DNA of 64,000 bases from Croceicoccus sediminis (lineage in GTDB: Bacteria; Pseudomonadota; Alphaproteobacteria; Sphingomonadales; Sphingomonadaceae). The notes beneath the pieces were generated by a model, which was not told where the DNA came from, did not search any database, and saw only the letters and a list, made by a program, of their open reading frames with translations. How positions within the stretch are numbered: position 1 is the first letter of the stretch; each line of letters begins with the position of its first letter. A program made the translations under genes and the position numbers. The stretch spans positions 1,426,001 through 1,490,000 of the forward strand of contig NZ_SUNC01000001.1 in NCBI RefSeq assembly GCF_007570835.1, read 5' to 3'. Positions 24,882-33,394 of this stretch are shown piece after piece.

Positions 24882-25844
24882 TCAGGCGGCCCCGTCCTCG
24901 CTGAAATAATCCGGCATCCCGGCAGGCCAGACGACGCCCCACTGGGCCTGTCCGCCATCGAGGATGATGAGGTCGCCATTGATGAAGCGCGCCGCAGGCG
25001 ACGCGAGGTAGGCGATCATTTCCGCCACGTCCCACGCATTGCCGCGCTCCTTCCTCGGGTTCGCTTTATGAAACCGGGCCAGCGCCTCTTCGGGATACAT
25101 GCGGAAACCCTCGGTCTCGATCACGCCGGGGCCGATGCAGTTTACGCGGATGTCCCATTGCGACCATTCGGTCGCCAGCGTCTTCGACAGGTAGATCACG
25201 CCCGCACGCGCCGCGCAGGTGTGTGCCGCCTGCGGCATCCCGCGTTCGACGTTGGCGACGATATTCACGATGTTGCCGGGCTTGCCATCCTCGCGCCAGC
25301 GCTTGGCCGCTTCCTGCATCATCCACCATGTGCCGTTGAGGTTGGTGTCGATGACGGCAAGCCAGCCCTTGCGCGAAAAGTCGATCGCGTCCTGCGGGAA
25401 CTGTCCGCCCGCATTGTTGACCAGCGTGTCGAGCCCGCCGAAATGGTCGTGCACCCTGGCGATCAGGGCCTCGACCGCGTCGGCATCGCGGATGTTGGTG
25501 CCAACGGCCAGGACATCGCTGCCGATCTCATCCTTCACGAGCTTGACCGTGGTCTCCAGCTTTTCTTCGTCCCGGCCGCAGATGGCAACTTGCGCGCCCA
25601 GCTTCGCGGCAAGATAGGCGGTCGCCTTGCCCATGCCGCTTCCGCCGCCGGTGATCAGAACCGTCTTCCCGGCCAGCATGTCATCGCGGTAGATCGTCTG
25701 CTGCTGCTTCAGATCCTCTTCGTCGAGGCCGCGCTTGGGCCGTTCGGTCTTGACGTCCTCGGGCCGGAAGATTTTCGGCTTGTGCGATCCTGCGTTCAAG
25801 GCGCGTTCCTTGCTTGTTTTTGCCAGATGCCATCGTCGCGGCAT
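24882..25844 (-). CDS. SDR with N-terminal extension and altered catalytic Lys
   Basis: A 320-residue SDR similar to the 2,4-dienoyl-CoA reductase or peroxisomal enoyl reductase subgroup. About 56 residues precede the cofactor motif TGGGSGMGKATA. NNAGGQFPQ is present. The catalytic segment reads A-A-H-T-C-A-A-R-A-G-V where relatives have x-H-x-x-A-A-K-A-G, so the essential Lys is Arg. The start is well supported by GGAGAAGG before the ATG at 25844, so the extension is probably real. It heads the two-gene unit preceded by operator copy 5, 44 bp upstream. It may be an enoyl-CoA or dienoyl reductase with changed chemistry. Confidence 0.82.
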   Translation of the reverse strand: MPRRWHLAKTSKERALNAGSHKPKIFRPEDVKTERPKRGLDEEDLKQQQTIYRDDMLAGKTVLITGGGSGMGKATAYLAAKLGAQVAICGRDEEKLETTVKLVKDEIGSDVLAVGTNIRDADAVEALIARVHDHFGGLDTLVNNAGGQFPQDAIDFSRKGWLAVIDTNLNGTWWMMQEAAKRWREDGKPGNIVNIVANVERGMPQAAHTCAARAGVIYLSKTLATEWSQWDIRVNCIGPGVIETEGFRMYPEEALARFHKANPRKERGNAWDVAEMIAYLASPAARFINGDLIILDGGQAQWGVVWPAGMPDYFSEDGAA

Positions 25845-25887
25845 CCACCCTTCTCCGATCGCGACGGTAGCCCCGAAGTATCAAAAA

Positions 25888-25903
25888 GACAAACAAGATT
25901 GTT
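25888..25903. promoter_or_regulatory. Palindromic operator, copy 5 (degenerate)
   Basis: Core GACAAA-CAAG-ATTGTT between A and T tracts. The central CATG has become CAAG, so it is the weakest match. It lies 44 bp upstream of the SDR gene at 25844. Confidence 0.55.
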
Positions 25904-25939
25904 TTATTATTGTCGCTTGTCGAATGTCGACGGTGGCGA

Positions 25940-26590
25940 TCACCCCATCGGCGGCATCAGTGCCCTGATCTGGTTTTCGAGATGCGTGAGCATGGCAGGC
26001 ACCTGTTCGGGCGACATCGCCCCGGTCTGAACCGAAATGGCCATGCCTTCAAGGATGGTCTGCGACAGCCGCATGGCAAGTTCGAATTGTTCGGGGGCGA
26101 TGCGCCATTCGGGAAACAGCGCGTCTGCCTGCGTGTTGAAACGGTCGCGGAATTCTTCCTGCAAGGGCATCATGATCGCGGCCAGATCCTTGTCCGTGCG
26201 CGCGGCGACGGCCAGTTCGTGAAAGGCGATGAAGGCCGGCTTCTGCAATTGCTGCCAGTAGGTCTCTACCAGGGTGTCGACGTCATGCTCGGTCTCGCCC
26301 GCGGCGCGGCGGAATGCGCGCAGGCGCTTTTCGTGCAGTTCCCGGATCGTCGCCTTGATCAGCGCCGCCCCGTTTTCGAAATGATGCATCATCGCCCCGC
26401 GCGAAAGACCCGCCTCTTCGGCGACGCGCGGCGTCGTGGTCCGGGCATAGCCATATTTCACGAGGCAGCGCACAGTGGCATCGATCAGCCGCTTTCGCGT
26501 CTGCGCGGCCTTGGCGGCCTGCATGGTCCCGCCGTTGCTGCGGGTCGCGGAAGTGCTGCTGGCCTTTGTTCGCGTGCGCGAGGTGTTCAT
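25940..26590 (-). CDS. TetR-family regulator, paralogue of 41786-42418
   Basis: A 216-residue TetR protein with a basic, low-complexity N-terminus (MNTSRTRTKASSTSATRS) and the HTH TTTPRVAEEAGLSRGAMMHHF. The regulator at 41786-42418 has TTTPLVAAEAGLSRGAMLHHF and the same downstream layout (HEKRLRAFRR versus HERRLRAFRR), so the DNA contacts should be alike. Its promoter region holds operator copy 6, shared with the divergent acyl-CoA ligase gene. Autoregulated repressor of the operator family is the favoured role. The ligand may be a CoA thioester or substrate, which is inference. SD is weak. Confidence 0.87.
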   Translation of the reverse strand: MNTSRTRTKASSTSATRSNGGTMQAAKAAQTRKRLIDATVRCLVKYGYARTTTPRVAEEAGLSRGAMMHHFENGAALIKATIRELHEKRLRAFRRAAGETEHDVDTLVETYWQQLQKPAFIAFHELAVAARTDKDLAAIMMPLQEEFRDRFNTQADALFPEWRIAPEQFELAMRLSQTILEGMAISVQTGAMSPEQVPAMLTHLENQIRALMPPMG

Positions 26591-26740
26591 TCTCGACTCG
26601 TCTTTTCAAAAATCCGGTGCGGCCCGATGTTCAAGCGGCCCGTGAGACAATGCCGGACCCCGAAGAGCCTTTAGGAGCAGCGAGGCCCCCGGCGCAAGCG
26701 AGGAGAAGCAACGATCGCATGGACGATCCCCGCAGCAAAA

Positions 26741-26760
26741 AACATTCATGCATGATTGTA
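26741..26760. promoter_or_regulatory. Palindromic operator, copy 6, with doubled centre
   Basis: AACATT-CATGCATG-ATTGTA. The arms match the family but are separated by eight bases instead of four because CATG is doubled. It lies between the divergent TetR (26590) and acyl-CoA ligase (26847) genes. Confidence 0.65.
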
Positions 26761-26846
26761 TTTTTCTTTTTGGCTGATAAGCTTTGCCGCAAACAACCAC
26801 CCGATGCCGCGACAAGACGGCGTATGGGAACGTTGGGAGAGACACG

Positions 26847-28484
26847 ATGGGCGATAATCAGCCTGTGCTGACAATGGGCGAGATGATCCGGTCTTCGGCC
26901 GAACGCTTCGCAGACCGCGACGCGATCATCTTCCCGGATGAGAGATTGACCTACCGCGAACTCGACGAACAGGCGCGGGCCTGGGCGCGCGCGCTGATCG
27001 CACTGGGCGTCCAGCCGGGCGAGAACGTGGGCATCCTGCTGCCGACCTGCATCGAGTTCATTTCCGCATTCTACGGCATCACCATGACCGGCGCCGTCGC
27101 AGTTCCGATCAATGCCCGCTACCAGGCGAGCGAGCTGGGCTATGTGACGGCGAACGCCGATCTCGTCACGATCATCACGACCGGGCGCGTGGCCGAAAAC
27201 CTCGACTTCGGGGAACGGCTTGAAGCGGCGCTTCCCTCGCTGAAATCGGCCGGCGATGCGCGGCACCTCTCGCTCGACGAAGCGCCGGTGCTGCGCACGG
27301 TGATCTGCCTCGATGACGACTGCGCGCCCTATCTCCTTTCGGCAAGCGATGCTCTGGCGGGCGGCGATAGCGTCGCGGCCAGTGCGCTCGACAAGCGGAT
27401 CGACGATGTCGCCGCCGAGGACACGTCGATGATCCTCTATACCTCGGGCACGACCGCCAATCCCAAGGGCGCGATGATTTCGCACCGCGCGCAAGTTGCC
27501 AACAGCCGCAATCTGGGCGTGCGTTACGAATGCACGGGCCAGGACAAGGTCTGGTCGCCGCTGCCGATATTCCACATCGCGGGCATCCTGCCGATGACGA
27601 TGATCCTCGACCTCGGCGGAGCCTACATGACCATTCCGCGCTTCGATGCGGGCGTGGGACTGGAAATGCTGGGCCGCGAAGGCGCGACGATCGCCTATCC
27701 CAGCTTCGTCACGATCATGCAGGACCTGATCACGCACCCCACGTTCAAGAACACGGACCTGTCGAAACTGCGCGTCATGAATTCGAACTTCGCGGTGCAG
27801 CCCGAATGGATCAAGCTGGCCGTCGCCGATGCCATGCCGCACACCACCCAGGTCGGCACCTATGGCCTGACCGAGGCGGCAGGCACGGTTTCGACCAGCC
27901 GCCTGTCCGACAGCTATGAAGTGCGCACCGGTCGATGCGGTGTTCCGCTGCAGGAATGGGACGTGCGGATCGTCAATCCCGAAACGGGGCAGGACTGCGC
28001 CGCGGGCGAACAGGGTGAAATCGTGCTCAACGGCCCGAACCGGCTGAAAGGGTATTACAACGACCCGGAAAAGACCGCCGAGGCCATTCGAGGCGGATGG
28101 TTCCACACTGGCGACATCGGTTCGATCGACGCGGACGGCAACGTCATGTTCCACGGACGGTTGAAAGACATGCTCAAGGTCGGCGGGGAAAACGTTGCCG
28201 CAGCCGAGATCGAGGCGATGCTGCAGACCCACCCGGCGGTAAAGCTGGCGCAAGTCGTGGGCCTTCCCGACGATCGCTATGTCGAAGTGCCGGCCGCATT
28301 CGTGGAACTCGCCGAAGGGCAGAGTGCGAGCGAGGCCGAGCTGATCGAACACTGCAAGGGCAAGATCAGTTCGTTCAAGATCCCGCGCCATATTCGTTTC
28401 ATCGAGGAATGGCCGATGTCGACATCGAAGATCCAGAAATTCCGCCTGCGCGACGAGCTCGTCAAGGAATTGCAGACGGTATGA
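26847..28484 (+). CDS. Acyl-CoA/aryl-CoA ligase (AMP-forming)
   Basis: A 545-residue adenylate-forming enzyme. The phosphate-binding loop ILYTSGTTANPKGAMISHR, the adenine motif GTYGLTEAAG, HTGDIGSIDADGN and LKDMLKVGGENVAAAEIE are present, with the catalytic Lys in SKIQKFRLRDEL. It would convert a free carboxylic acid to its CoA thioester with ATP. Size fits medium- or long-chain fatty-acid or phenylpropanoid ligases. ATG at 26847 has GGAG eight bases upstream. The operator copy 6 lies 87 bp upstream. It is the only AMP-forming ligase in the window, so it is a good candidate for entry into the CoA stage. Confidence 0.9.
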   Translation: MGDNQPVLTMGEMIRSSAERFADRDAIIFPDERLTYRELDEQARAWARALIALGVQPGENVGILLPTCIEFISAFYGITMTGAVAVPINARYQASELGYVTANADLVTIITTGRVAENLDFGERLEAALPSLKSAGDARHLSLDEAPVLRTVICLDDDCAPYLLSASDALAGGDSVAASALDKRIDDVAAEDTSMILYTSGTTANPKGAMISHRAQVANSRNLGVRYECTGQDKVWSPLPIFHIAGILPMTMILDLGGAYMTIPRFDAGVGLEMLGREGATIAYPSFVTIMQDLITHPTFKNTDLSKLRVMNSNFAVQPEWIKLAVADAMPHTTQVGTYGLTEAAGTVSTSRLSDSYEVRTGRCGVPLQEWDVRIVNPETGQDCAAGEQGEIVLNGPNRLKGYYNDPEKTAEAIRGGWFHTGDIGSIDADGNVMFHGRLKDMLKVGGENVAAAEIEAMLQTHPAVKLAQVVGLPDDRYVEVPAAFVELAEGQSASEAELIEHCKGKISSFKIPRHIRFIEEWPMSTSKIQKFRLRDELVKELQTV

Positions 28485-28500
28485 CGGGTCTTATATAAAA

Positions 28501-28516
28501 GTCAGTCATGACTGTT
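28501..28516. promoter_or_regulatory. Palindromic operator, copy 7
   Basis: Core GTCAGT-CATG-ACTGTT; the inner AGTCATGACT is a perfect palindrome. It lies 103 bp before the SDR-Rieske-acyl-CoA dehydrogenase operon and has a TATAAAA just to its left. Confidence 0.75.
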
Positions 28517-28618
28517 TTATCTTGCCTCCGGGGCAGTGCTGCTCCTAGGGCACGGGAAAGCGAGGGCGAGATGCGGGGGGCAAACCGCGCCGCCGGAGAA
28601 GAGCGAGGAACGTAGAAC

Positions 28619-29380
28619 ATGGATCTTGGACTGCAGGGGAAGAAGGCCATCCTTGTCGGCGCGGCGCGCGGCATCGGCTATGCCGTGGCAGAAGTCCTCG
28701 CCCGCGAAGGCTGCGACATCGCGCTGACCGCGCGTAGCGAAGACAGCGTCAAGGACGCGGTCGCCGAACTGGGCAAGTATGGCACCAAGGTCGTCGGCAA
28801 ACCCGCGAACGCCAAGAACGCCGACGAATACAAGGCCTGGTTCGAATGGGCGATCGAGGAACTGGGCGGGGTCGACATCATGATCCCCTTCACCTCCGCC
28901 GGGGGCGGGATGGGTTCTGAGAAATACTGGCACAACGCCTTCGAGGTCGACCTGATGGGCGCTGTCCGCGCGGTCGAGGCCGTGGTCCCCACGATGACCG
29001 AACAGCAGCGCGGATCTATCGTCCTGATCGGCACGACTTCCATCCTTGAGGCGATGGGCGGACCGCAGGCCTATAACGCCCTCAAGGCATCCATCGCGAC
29101 TTACGGCAAGCAGCTTGCCCTGCATCATGGCAGCGACGGCATCCGCGTAAACGTCGTGTCCCCCGGCCCGATCGAGTTCGAGGGCGGCAACTGGGACATG
29201 ATCAAGGGCACGATGGAAAAGTTCTACAACGCCCAGCTTCGCCAGCAGCCGATGGGCCGGCTTGGACGTCCCGAGGAAGTCGCCAAGGCGATCACTTTCC
29301 TCGCCAGCGATGCGGCCAGTTGGTGCAACGGGTCGCACCTCGTTGTCGACGGGGGCTACACGAACCGGACGCACTTCTGA
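28619..29380 (+). CDS. Short-chain dehydrogenase/reductase (SDR)
   Basis: A 253-residue SDR: LVGAARGIG cofactor motif, catalytic Ser in IGTTSILEA and Y-N-A-L-K. The usual N-N-A-G motif is replaced by P-F-T-S-A-G-G, a variant seen in some 3-oxoacyl reductase relatives. SD GAGGAACG lies before the ATG. It heads a three-gene operon with a Rieske oxygenase (TGATG overlap at 29378-29382) and an acyl-CoA dehydrogenase, and operator copy 7 lies upstream. It probably oxidises the alcohol or hydroxyacyl-CoA formed by the partner enzymes. Confidence 0.86.
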   Translation: MDLGLQGKKAILVGAARGIGYAVAEVLAREGCDIALTARSEDSVKDAVAELGKYGTKVVGKPANAKNADEYKAWFEWAIEELGGVDIMIPFTSAGGGMGSEKYWHNAFEVDLMGAVRAVEAVVPTMTEQQRGSIVLIGTTSILEAMGGPQAYNALKASIATYGKQLALHHGSDGIRVNVVSPGPIEFEGGNWDMIKGTMEKFYNAQLRQQPMGRLGRPEEVAKAITFLASDAASWCNGSHLVVDGGYTNRTHF

Positions 29381-30747
29381 TGAAAAAGCACGTCATGGGA
29401 TGGGATCCGGCGGCGATGGACGCGCTTCGCGTCGTCGACGTGCCGCGCGTCGATCCCGAGACGACGGGCAACGGCACCCCGGTCGAAAAGGCGCCCGATC
29501 CCGAACTGGGCACCGACGTCATTCCCGCCGCCCGCTACTACTCGCCCGAATTCATGGCGATGGAGTGGGAGAAGATCTGGACCAAGACCTGGCTTCTGGG
29601 CGGGCGTAGCGACGACCTGAAAGAGCCCGGCGACTACATCTGCACCGAGATCGGCAAGGAATCGGTCCTGATCGTGCGTCAGGTCGACGGGTCGGTCCGC
29701 TGTTTCCCCAACGTGTGCCTGCACCGCGGCAACCGGCTGCGGCCCGAAGGGCTTGGCAATGCCGAAAACTTCCGGTGCATGTATCACCACTGGACCTACG
29801 GCCTCGACGGCAAGATCGAACACATTCCCGACATGTGCACGTTTTTCCAGGGCGGCCCACCCGACATGTCGGCACAGGCCCTGCCCTGCATCGAATGGAA
29901 CAGCTTCGTCTGGTACTCGCTGAACCCGGACGTCGAACCGTTCGACGATTTCATCGACCCGCTGAAGCAGCACCTTGAACCCTATCACCCCGAAAGGATG
30001 GCGTGGAAACGCGACATCACGGTGGAGTGGGACTGCAACTGGAAAACGTCGGTCGACGCCTTCAACGAGACCTATCACGTGCAGGGCATCCACCCGCAGC
30101 TGAAGTGGTATCTCGACGACATCAACGTCCAGATCGACTGTTACGGCAAGCACAACCGCTACCTGATCCCGTTTGCCGCGATCAGCCCGCGCGTCCACAT
30201 GCCAAGCCAGATCCCGCCCGCGATCCACGAAATCATGGTCAACGCCGGGATGGACCCCGCCGAATACGAAGGCCGTGTGTCCGACATCCGCGTCGACGTG
30301 CAGAAGTTCAAGCGCGAGCATGGTCCCGAGCAGGGCAAGGACTATTCGGAGCTGAACGACGACCAGCTGACCGACGATTATCACTACATGATCTTCCCGA
30401 ACGTCGCCGTGAACGTCCACGCCGACGACATCATGCTGTTCCGCCAGCGCCCGCACGCGACTGACCCGAACAAGATGTACTACGACATCTGGATGTTCGA
30501 ACTGGTCCCAGATGGCGAGGAATGGCCCGAACGGGTCAAGCACCAGCGGTTCAGGCACGGCGACAAGTCGATCGGGCAAGTGCTGGACCAGGACGCCTTC
30601 AACCTGCCGACCGTGCAGCAGGGCATGCAGTCCGAGTATTTCCCCGGCCTGTGGATCGGTGACCAGGAACTGCGCATCCGGCACTTTCACAAGGTGCTGG
30701 ACGATTTCATCTACGGCCCCGGCCAGAAGAGCCCGGACGACCTTTAA
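29380..30747 (+). CDS. Rieske non-haem iron oxygenase, alpha subunit
   Basis: A 455-residue Rieske oxygenase. Rieske ligands are C113-x-H115-x17-C133-x2-H136. The iron-site residues are E230, H233 and H238 (FNETYHVQGIH), again with Glu at the bridging position. It is related to but distinct from the tandem pair at 21288-23983 (shared W-E-K-x-x-x-K-T-W-L-L-G and R-I-R-H-F-H near the end). ATG at 29380 overlaps the SDR stop. No ferredoxin, reductase or beta subunit is adjacent, so it probably takes electrons from components encoded elsewhere and may be a homotrimer. Confidence 0.9.
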   Translation: MKKHVMGWDPAAMDALRVVDVPRVDPETTGNGTPVEKAPDPELGTDVIPAARYYSPEFMAMEWEKIWTKTWLLGGRSDDLKEPGDYICTEIGKESVLIVRQVDGSVRCFPNVCLHRGNRLRPEGLGNAENFRCMYHHWTYGLDGKIEHIPDMCTFFQGGPPDMSAQALPCIEWNSFVWYSLNPDVEPFDDFIDPLKQHLEPYHPERMAWKRDITVEWDCNWKTSVDAFNETYHVQGIHPQLKWYLDDINVQIDCYGKHNRYLIPFAAISPRVHMPSQIPPAIHEIMVNAGMDPAEYEGRVSDIRVDVQKFKREHGPEQGKDYSELNDDQLTDDYHYMIFPNVAVNVHADDIMLFRQRPHATDPNKMYYDIWMFELVPDGEEWPERVKHQRFRHGDKSIGQVLDQDAFNLPTVQQGMQSEYFPGLWIGDQELRIRHFHKVLDDFIYGPGQKSPDDL

Positions 30748-30773
30748 GGCGTGCCGACGCAAGGACGCGATAC

Positions 30774-31934
30774 ATGAATTTCAACCTGACCGAAGACCAG
30801 CAGCAGCTGCAGCAGGCGGCACGCGATTTCGCCCGTGGCGAATTGCCAGCCATCGCCGCCGAACTGGAACGCGACAACAAACCGCCCAGCCGCGAATTGG
30901 TAAAGCGGTTCGCCGAGCTCGGCTTTCTGGGCATCAACGTGTCCGAAGACCTCGGCGGTCTGGGCCTCGGCAATATCGAGGCGCTGATCGTGCTGGAGGA
31001 ATTCGGCAAGATTTCCTCGGCCATCGGCTTCCCGGTTTTCGAAAGCTCGGTCGGGCCGGTGCGCGCGATCGAACACTTCGCATCCGACGAACTGAAGCGC
31101 CGCGTCGTCCCCGCCGTCTGCGCGGGCGACATGGTCGTTGCGGTGTCCATGTCCGAACCCGATGCGGGCTCGGCGCTGACCGACCTCAAGACCAAGGGTG
31201 TCGTGAAGGGCGACAAGATCGTCATCAACGGCACCAAGCGTTGGTGTTCGGGCGGCGGCCATGCCGATGCCTATGTCGTCTATTGCCGCCTGTCCGACGA
31301 TCCGGGTGCCAAGGGCATCGGTGCGGTGCTGGTCGAAAAAGACGCGCCGGGCCTGTCGTTCGGGCCTAACGAACAGCTCATGGGCTTTCGCGGCGTGCCG
31401 TCGTCCGATCTCAACTTCGACGATTGCGAAGTGCCGGTCGGCAACGTCATCGTGCCCGCCGGCGGCTTCAAGAAACTGATGGAAGCTTTCGACCTCGAAC
31501 GCTGCGGCAATGCGACGATGTCGCTGGCGCAGGCGTCGGGCGCGCTGGAAGACATCTGCGTCTACGTTCAGGAGCGCAAGCAGTTCGGAAAGCCCATCGC
31601 GGAGTTCCAGGCGGTGCAGTTGAAGCTCGCGGAAATGCAGATGAAGTGCGAGGCCGCGCGGCTGCTCATCTGGCGCGCCGCTTCGCAGGCGGAGGACGGC
31701 CTGCCTTCGGTCCTGCACAGCTCCACCGGGAAATGCTTTGCCAACACGATTTCGCGCGAAGTCACGGGCGATGCCATGCAGCTGATGGGTGCATACGGCT
31801 ATTCCAAGGAATTCCCGATGGAACGCCGCCTGCGCGATGCATGGGGCTGGGGCATCGCGGGCGGTGCGATCGACATTCAGAAGGTCAACATCGCCTCGGC
31901 CATGCTGGGCCGCAGGTTCGATCAGCGGCGCTGA
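30774..31934 (+). CDS. Acyl-CoA dehydrogenase
   Basis: A 386-residue acyl-CoA dehydrogenase. FAD and substrate motifs include S-M-S-E-P-D-A-G-S, W-C-S-G-G-G-H-A-D-A and RKQFGKPIAEFQ. The usual C-terminal catalytic Glu (x-Y-E-G-T) is absent: the equivalent stretch reads G-I-A-G-G-A-I-D-I-Q. Glu242 in F-D-L-E-R matches the helix-G base of isovaleryl-CoA and long-chain dehydrogenases and could serve instead. Such enzymes introduce an alpha,beta double bond into an acyl-CoA and reduce ETF. It is third in the SDR-Rieske operon, 26 bp after the oxygenase. Confidence 0.88.
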   Translation: MNFNLTEDQQQLQQAARDFARGELPAIAAELERDNKPPSRELVKRFAELGFLGINVSEDLGGLGLGNIEALIVLEEFGKISSAIGFPVFESSVGPVRAIEHFASDELKRRVVPAVCAGDMVVAVSMSEPDAGSALTDLKTKGVVKGDKIVINGTKRWCSGGGHADAYVVYCRLSDDPGAKGIGAVLVEKDAPGLSFGPNEQLMGFRGVPSSDLNFDDCEVPVGNVIVPAGGFKKLMEAFDLERCGNATMSLAQASGALEDICVYVQERKQFGKPIAEFQAVQLKLAEMQMKCEAARLLIWRAASQAEDGLPSVLHSSTGKCFANTISREVTGDAMQLMGAYGYSKEFPMERRLRDAWGWGIAGGAIDIQKVNIASAMLGRRFDQRR

Positions 31935-31937
31935 TTT

Positions 31938-31963
31938 TCGGCACCGCTACCGCGCGGTGCCGA
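31938..31963. terminator. Bidirectional hairpin between convergent operons
   Basis: A perfect 10-bp stem (TCGGCACCGC at 31938-31947, complement at 31954-31963) with a short loop. T-rich bases flank both sides. It overlaps the last codons of the MaoC gene and follows the acyl-CoA dehydrogenase stop by a few bases. Confidence 0.6.
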
Positions 31964-32444
31964 TCTTCCTCTCGCGCCCTTCGCGCGTGTAGACGAGGTT
32001 GATGCTGGTGAAGGTCACGCACTCTGTCCCGTCGTCCAGCAGCACGGCATAGCGCGTCAGCGCCGTACCCCTGTCGCTGCGGGACTTCGACGGTTCAAGG
32101 CTCACGATCTCGCTCGTCACGTGGATGGTATCGCCCGCGCGGACCGCGCGTTTCAGGCGTATTTCGTCCATCCCCACACCGCATACGAAATCGATGTCCC
32201 AATTGATCTCGTGATCCATCTGCCGCCACATGGCGAGCACGTGGATGCCGCTGGCGACGACCTGGCCGAAGACCGATCCCTTCGCCGCCTCGGGGTCGGA
32301 ATGAAACCACTGCGGATCGTACTGGCGGGCGAAGTCCACGATCTCCTCGGCCGTCACGGTCCGGCTTTGCGACACCCGCTTTTCGCCGACCGAGAGGTCT
32401 TCGAACGTGCGATAGGGTTCGCGCGGGGTGAAAGTATCGATCAC
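31947..32444 (-). CDS. MaoC-like enoyl-CoA hydratase/dehydratase
   Basis: A 165-residue single hot-dog MaoC protein. The hydratase motif is D-P-Q-W-F-H-S-D-P-E-A-A, followed by GSVFGQVVASGIH, matching the Asp/His catalytic pair of R-specific enoyl-CoA hydratases. It is last in the five-gene minus-strand operon (Rieske, SDR, VOC, thioesterase, MaoC), and its ATG overlaps the thioesterase stop. It would hydrate a 2-enoyl-CoA. The reaction with the acyl-CoA dehydrogenase product from the convergent operon is plausible. Confidence 0.84.
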   Translation of the reverse strand: MIDTFTPREPYRTFEDLSVGEKRVSQSRTVTAEEIVDFARQYDPQWFHSDPEAAKGSVFGQVVASGIHVLAMWRQMDHEINWDIDFVCGVGMDEIRLKRAVRAGDTIHVTSEIVSLEPSKSRSDRGTALTRYAVLLDDGTECVTFTSINLVYTREGRERKIGTAR

Positions 32445-33394
32445 AGCTTGCCCTCACGCTTCTCGTTCAGCACCCGGGCCAGCCCCTGCTGGCTGACACT
32501 GGCAACGCATGTGCCGTCGCGTCGGAATATGTTGCCCCGCCCGAATGCGAGCGCATTGCCCCCAGCCGGCGATTCGAGCGCGTAGAGCAGCCATTCGTCG
32601 ACGCGGAATCGGTCATGGAACCAGATCGCATGGTCGAGGCTGGACGTCTGCATCCGGTCGTCGGACCAGTCCAGCCCCATCGGCCCCAGCCCGGTCTGAA
32701 AGATATGCATGTCCGAGGCATAGGCCAGCCAGCGCTGATGCACATGATGCGGCCCGTCGATAGTGCCCTTGAACCGGAACCAGAAGTGGCGGCTCGGGTC
32801 CAGATGCTGTCTGTTGCGGAACGGAAACGGCTCCACCGGTCGCCAGTCGATCTGCTGTCGCCGCAGCCAGAACGGGCCATGGCGGTCCGACAGTTCGTCC
32901 GCAAACCGCGCGAAGATATCGACCAGCGGCTCCAGCGTTTCGGGGTCGGGTACGCACGGCATCGGCATCGAATGGCCCGGCCCGTCCTCATCCACTTTGA
33001 ACGATGCCATCATCCGCATCAGTGGTGCGTCATCCTGCTTCATGCGTACCGCGCGCGTGGCGAAACTGCGCCCGTCGGTTTCGCGGGTCACCTCGATCTC
33101 GTTCACCGCGTCGGTCATGCCCGGCTTCATGTAATAGGCGTGCAGGCTGTGCGCGATCTTGTCCTCGGGCACGGTGCGGCGCGCGGCATCGAGGCATTGC
33201 GCCACGATAGCCCCACCGAACAGCCGCAGGAGCCCGCTTTCAAGCGGGGCGACAGTGAAACGGTCGGGCGCGGTTTCGACCAGGTCGAACAGGCGTTCGC
33301 GCTCTTCACGCGGATCGTCGGGGTACGGGTTCGCTTCGGTCACGTGTTCGGCATAGGCCCCGTTCGGCCCACCTGCAAAGCGAGAGCCATCCAT
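32441..33394 (-). CDS. Acyl-CoA thioesterase II (TesB-type double hot-dog)
   Basis: A 317-residue double hot-dog thioesterase. The N-terminal half shows RLFGGAIVAQCLDAARRTV and SLHAYYMKPG; the C-terminal half shows ASDMHIFQTGLGP, SLDHAIWFHDRF-R-V-D-E-W and S-V-S-Q-Q-G-L, which hold the Asp, Thr/Ser and Gln catalytic residues of TesB. The ATG at 33394 shares its A with the TGA of the VOC gene. It hydrolyses an acyl-CoA and may release CoA from dead-end thioesters or a pathway end product. Confidence 0.87.
   Translation of the reverse strand: MDGSRFAGGPNGAYAEHVTEANPYPDDPREERERLFDLVETAPDRFTVAPLESGLLRLFGGAIVAQCLDAARRTVPEDKIAHSLHAYYMKPGMTDAVNEIEVTRETDGRSFATRAVRMKQDDAPLMRMMASFKVDEDGPGHSMPMPCVPDPETLEPLVDIFARFADELSDRHGPFWLRRQQIDWRPVEPFPFRNRQHLDPSRHFWFRFKGTIDGPHHVHQRWLAYASDMHIFQTGLGPMGLDWSDDRMQTSSLDHAIWFHDRFRVDEWLLYALESPAGGNALAFGRGNIFRRDGTCVASVSQQGLARVLNEKREGKL

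Noticed and set aside
26631-28391. 586-codon open frame opposite the acyl-CoA ligase gene
   Set aside because: No domain or ribosome binding site, and the opposite strand has a complete, well-motifed enzyme.
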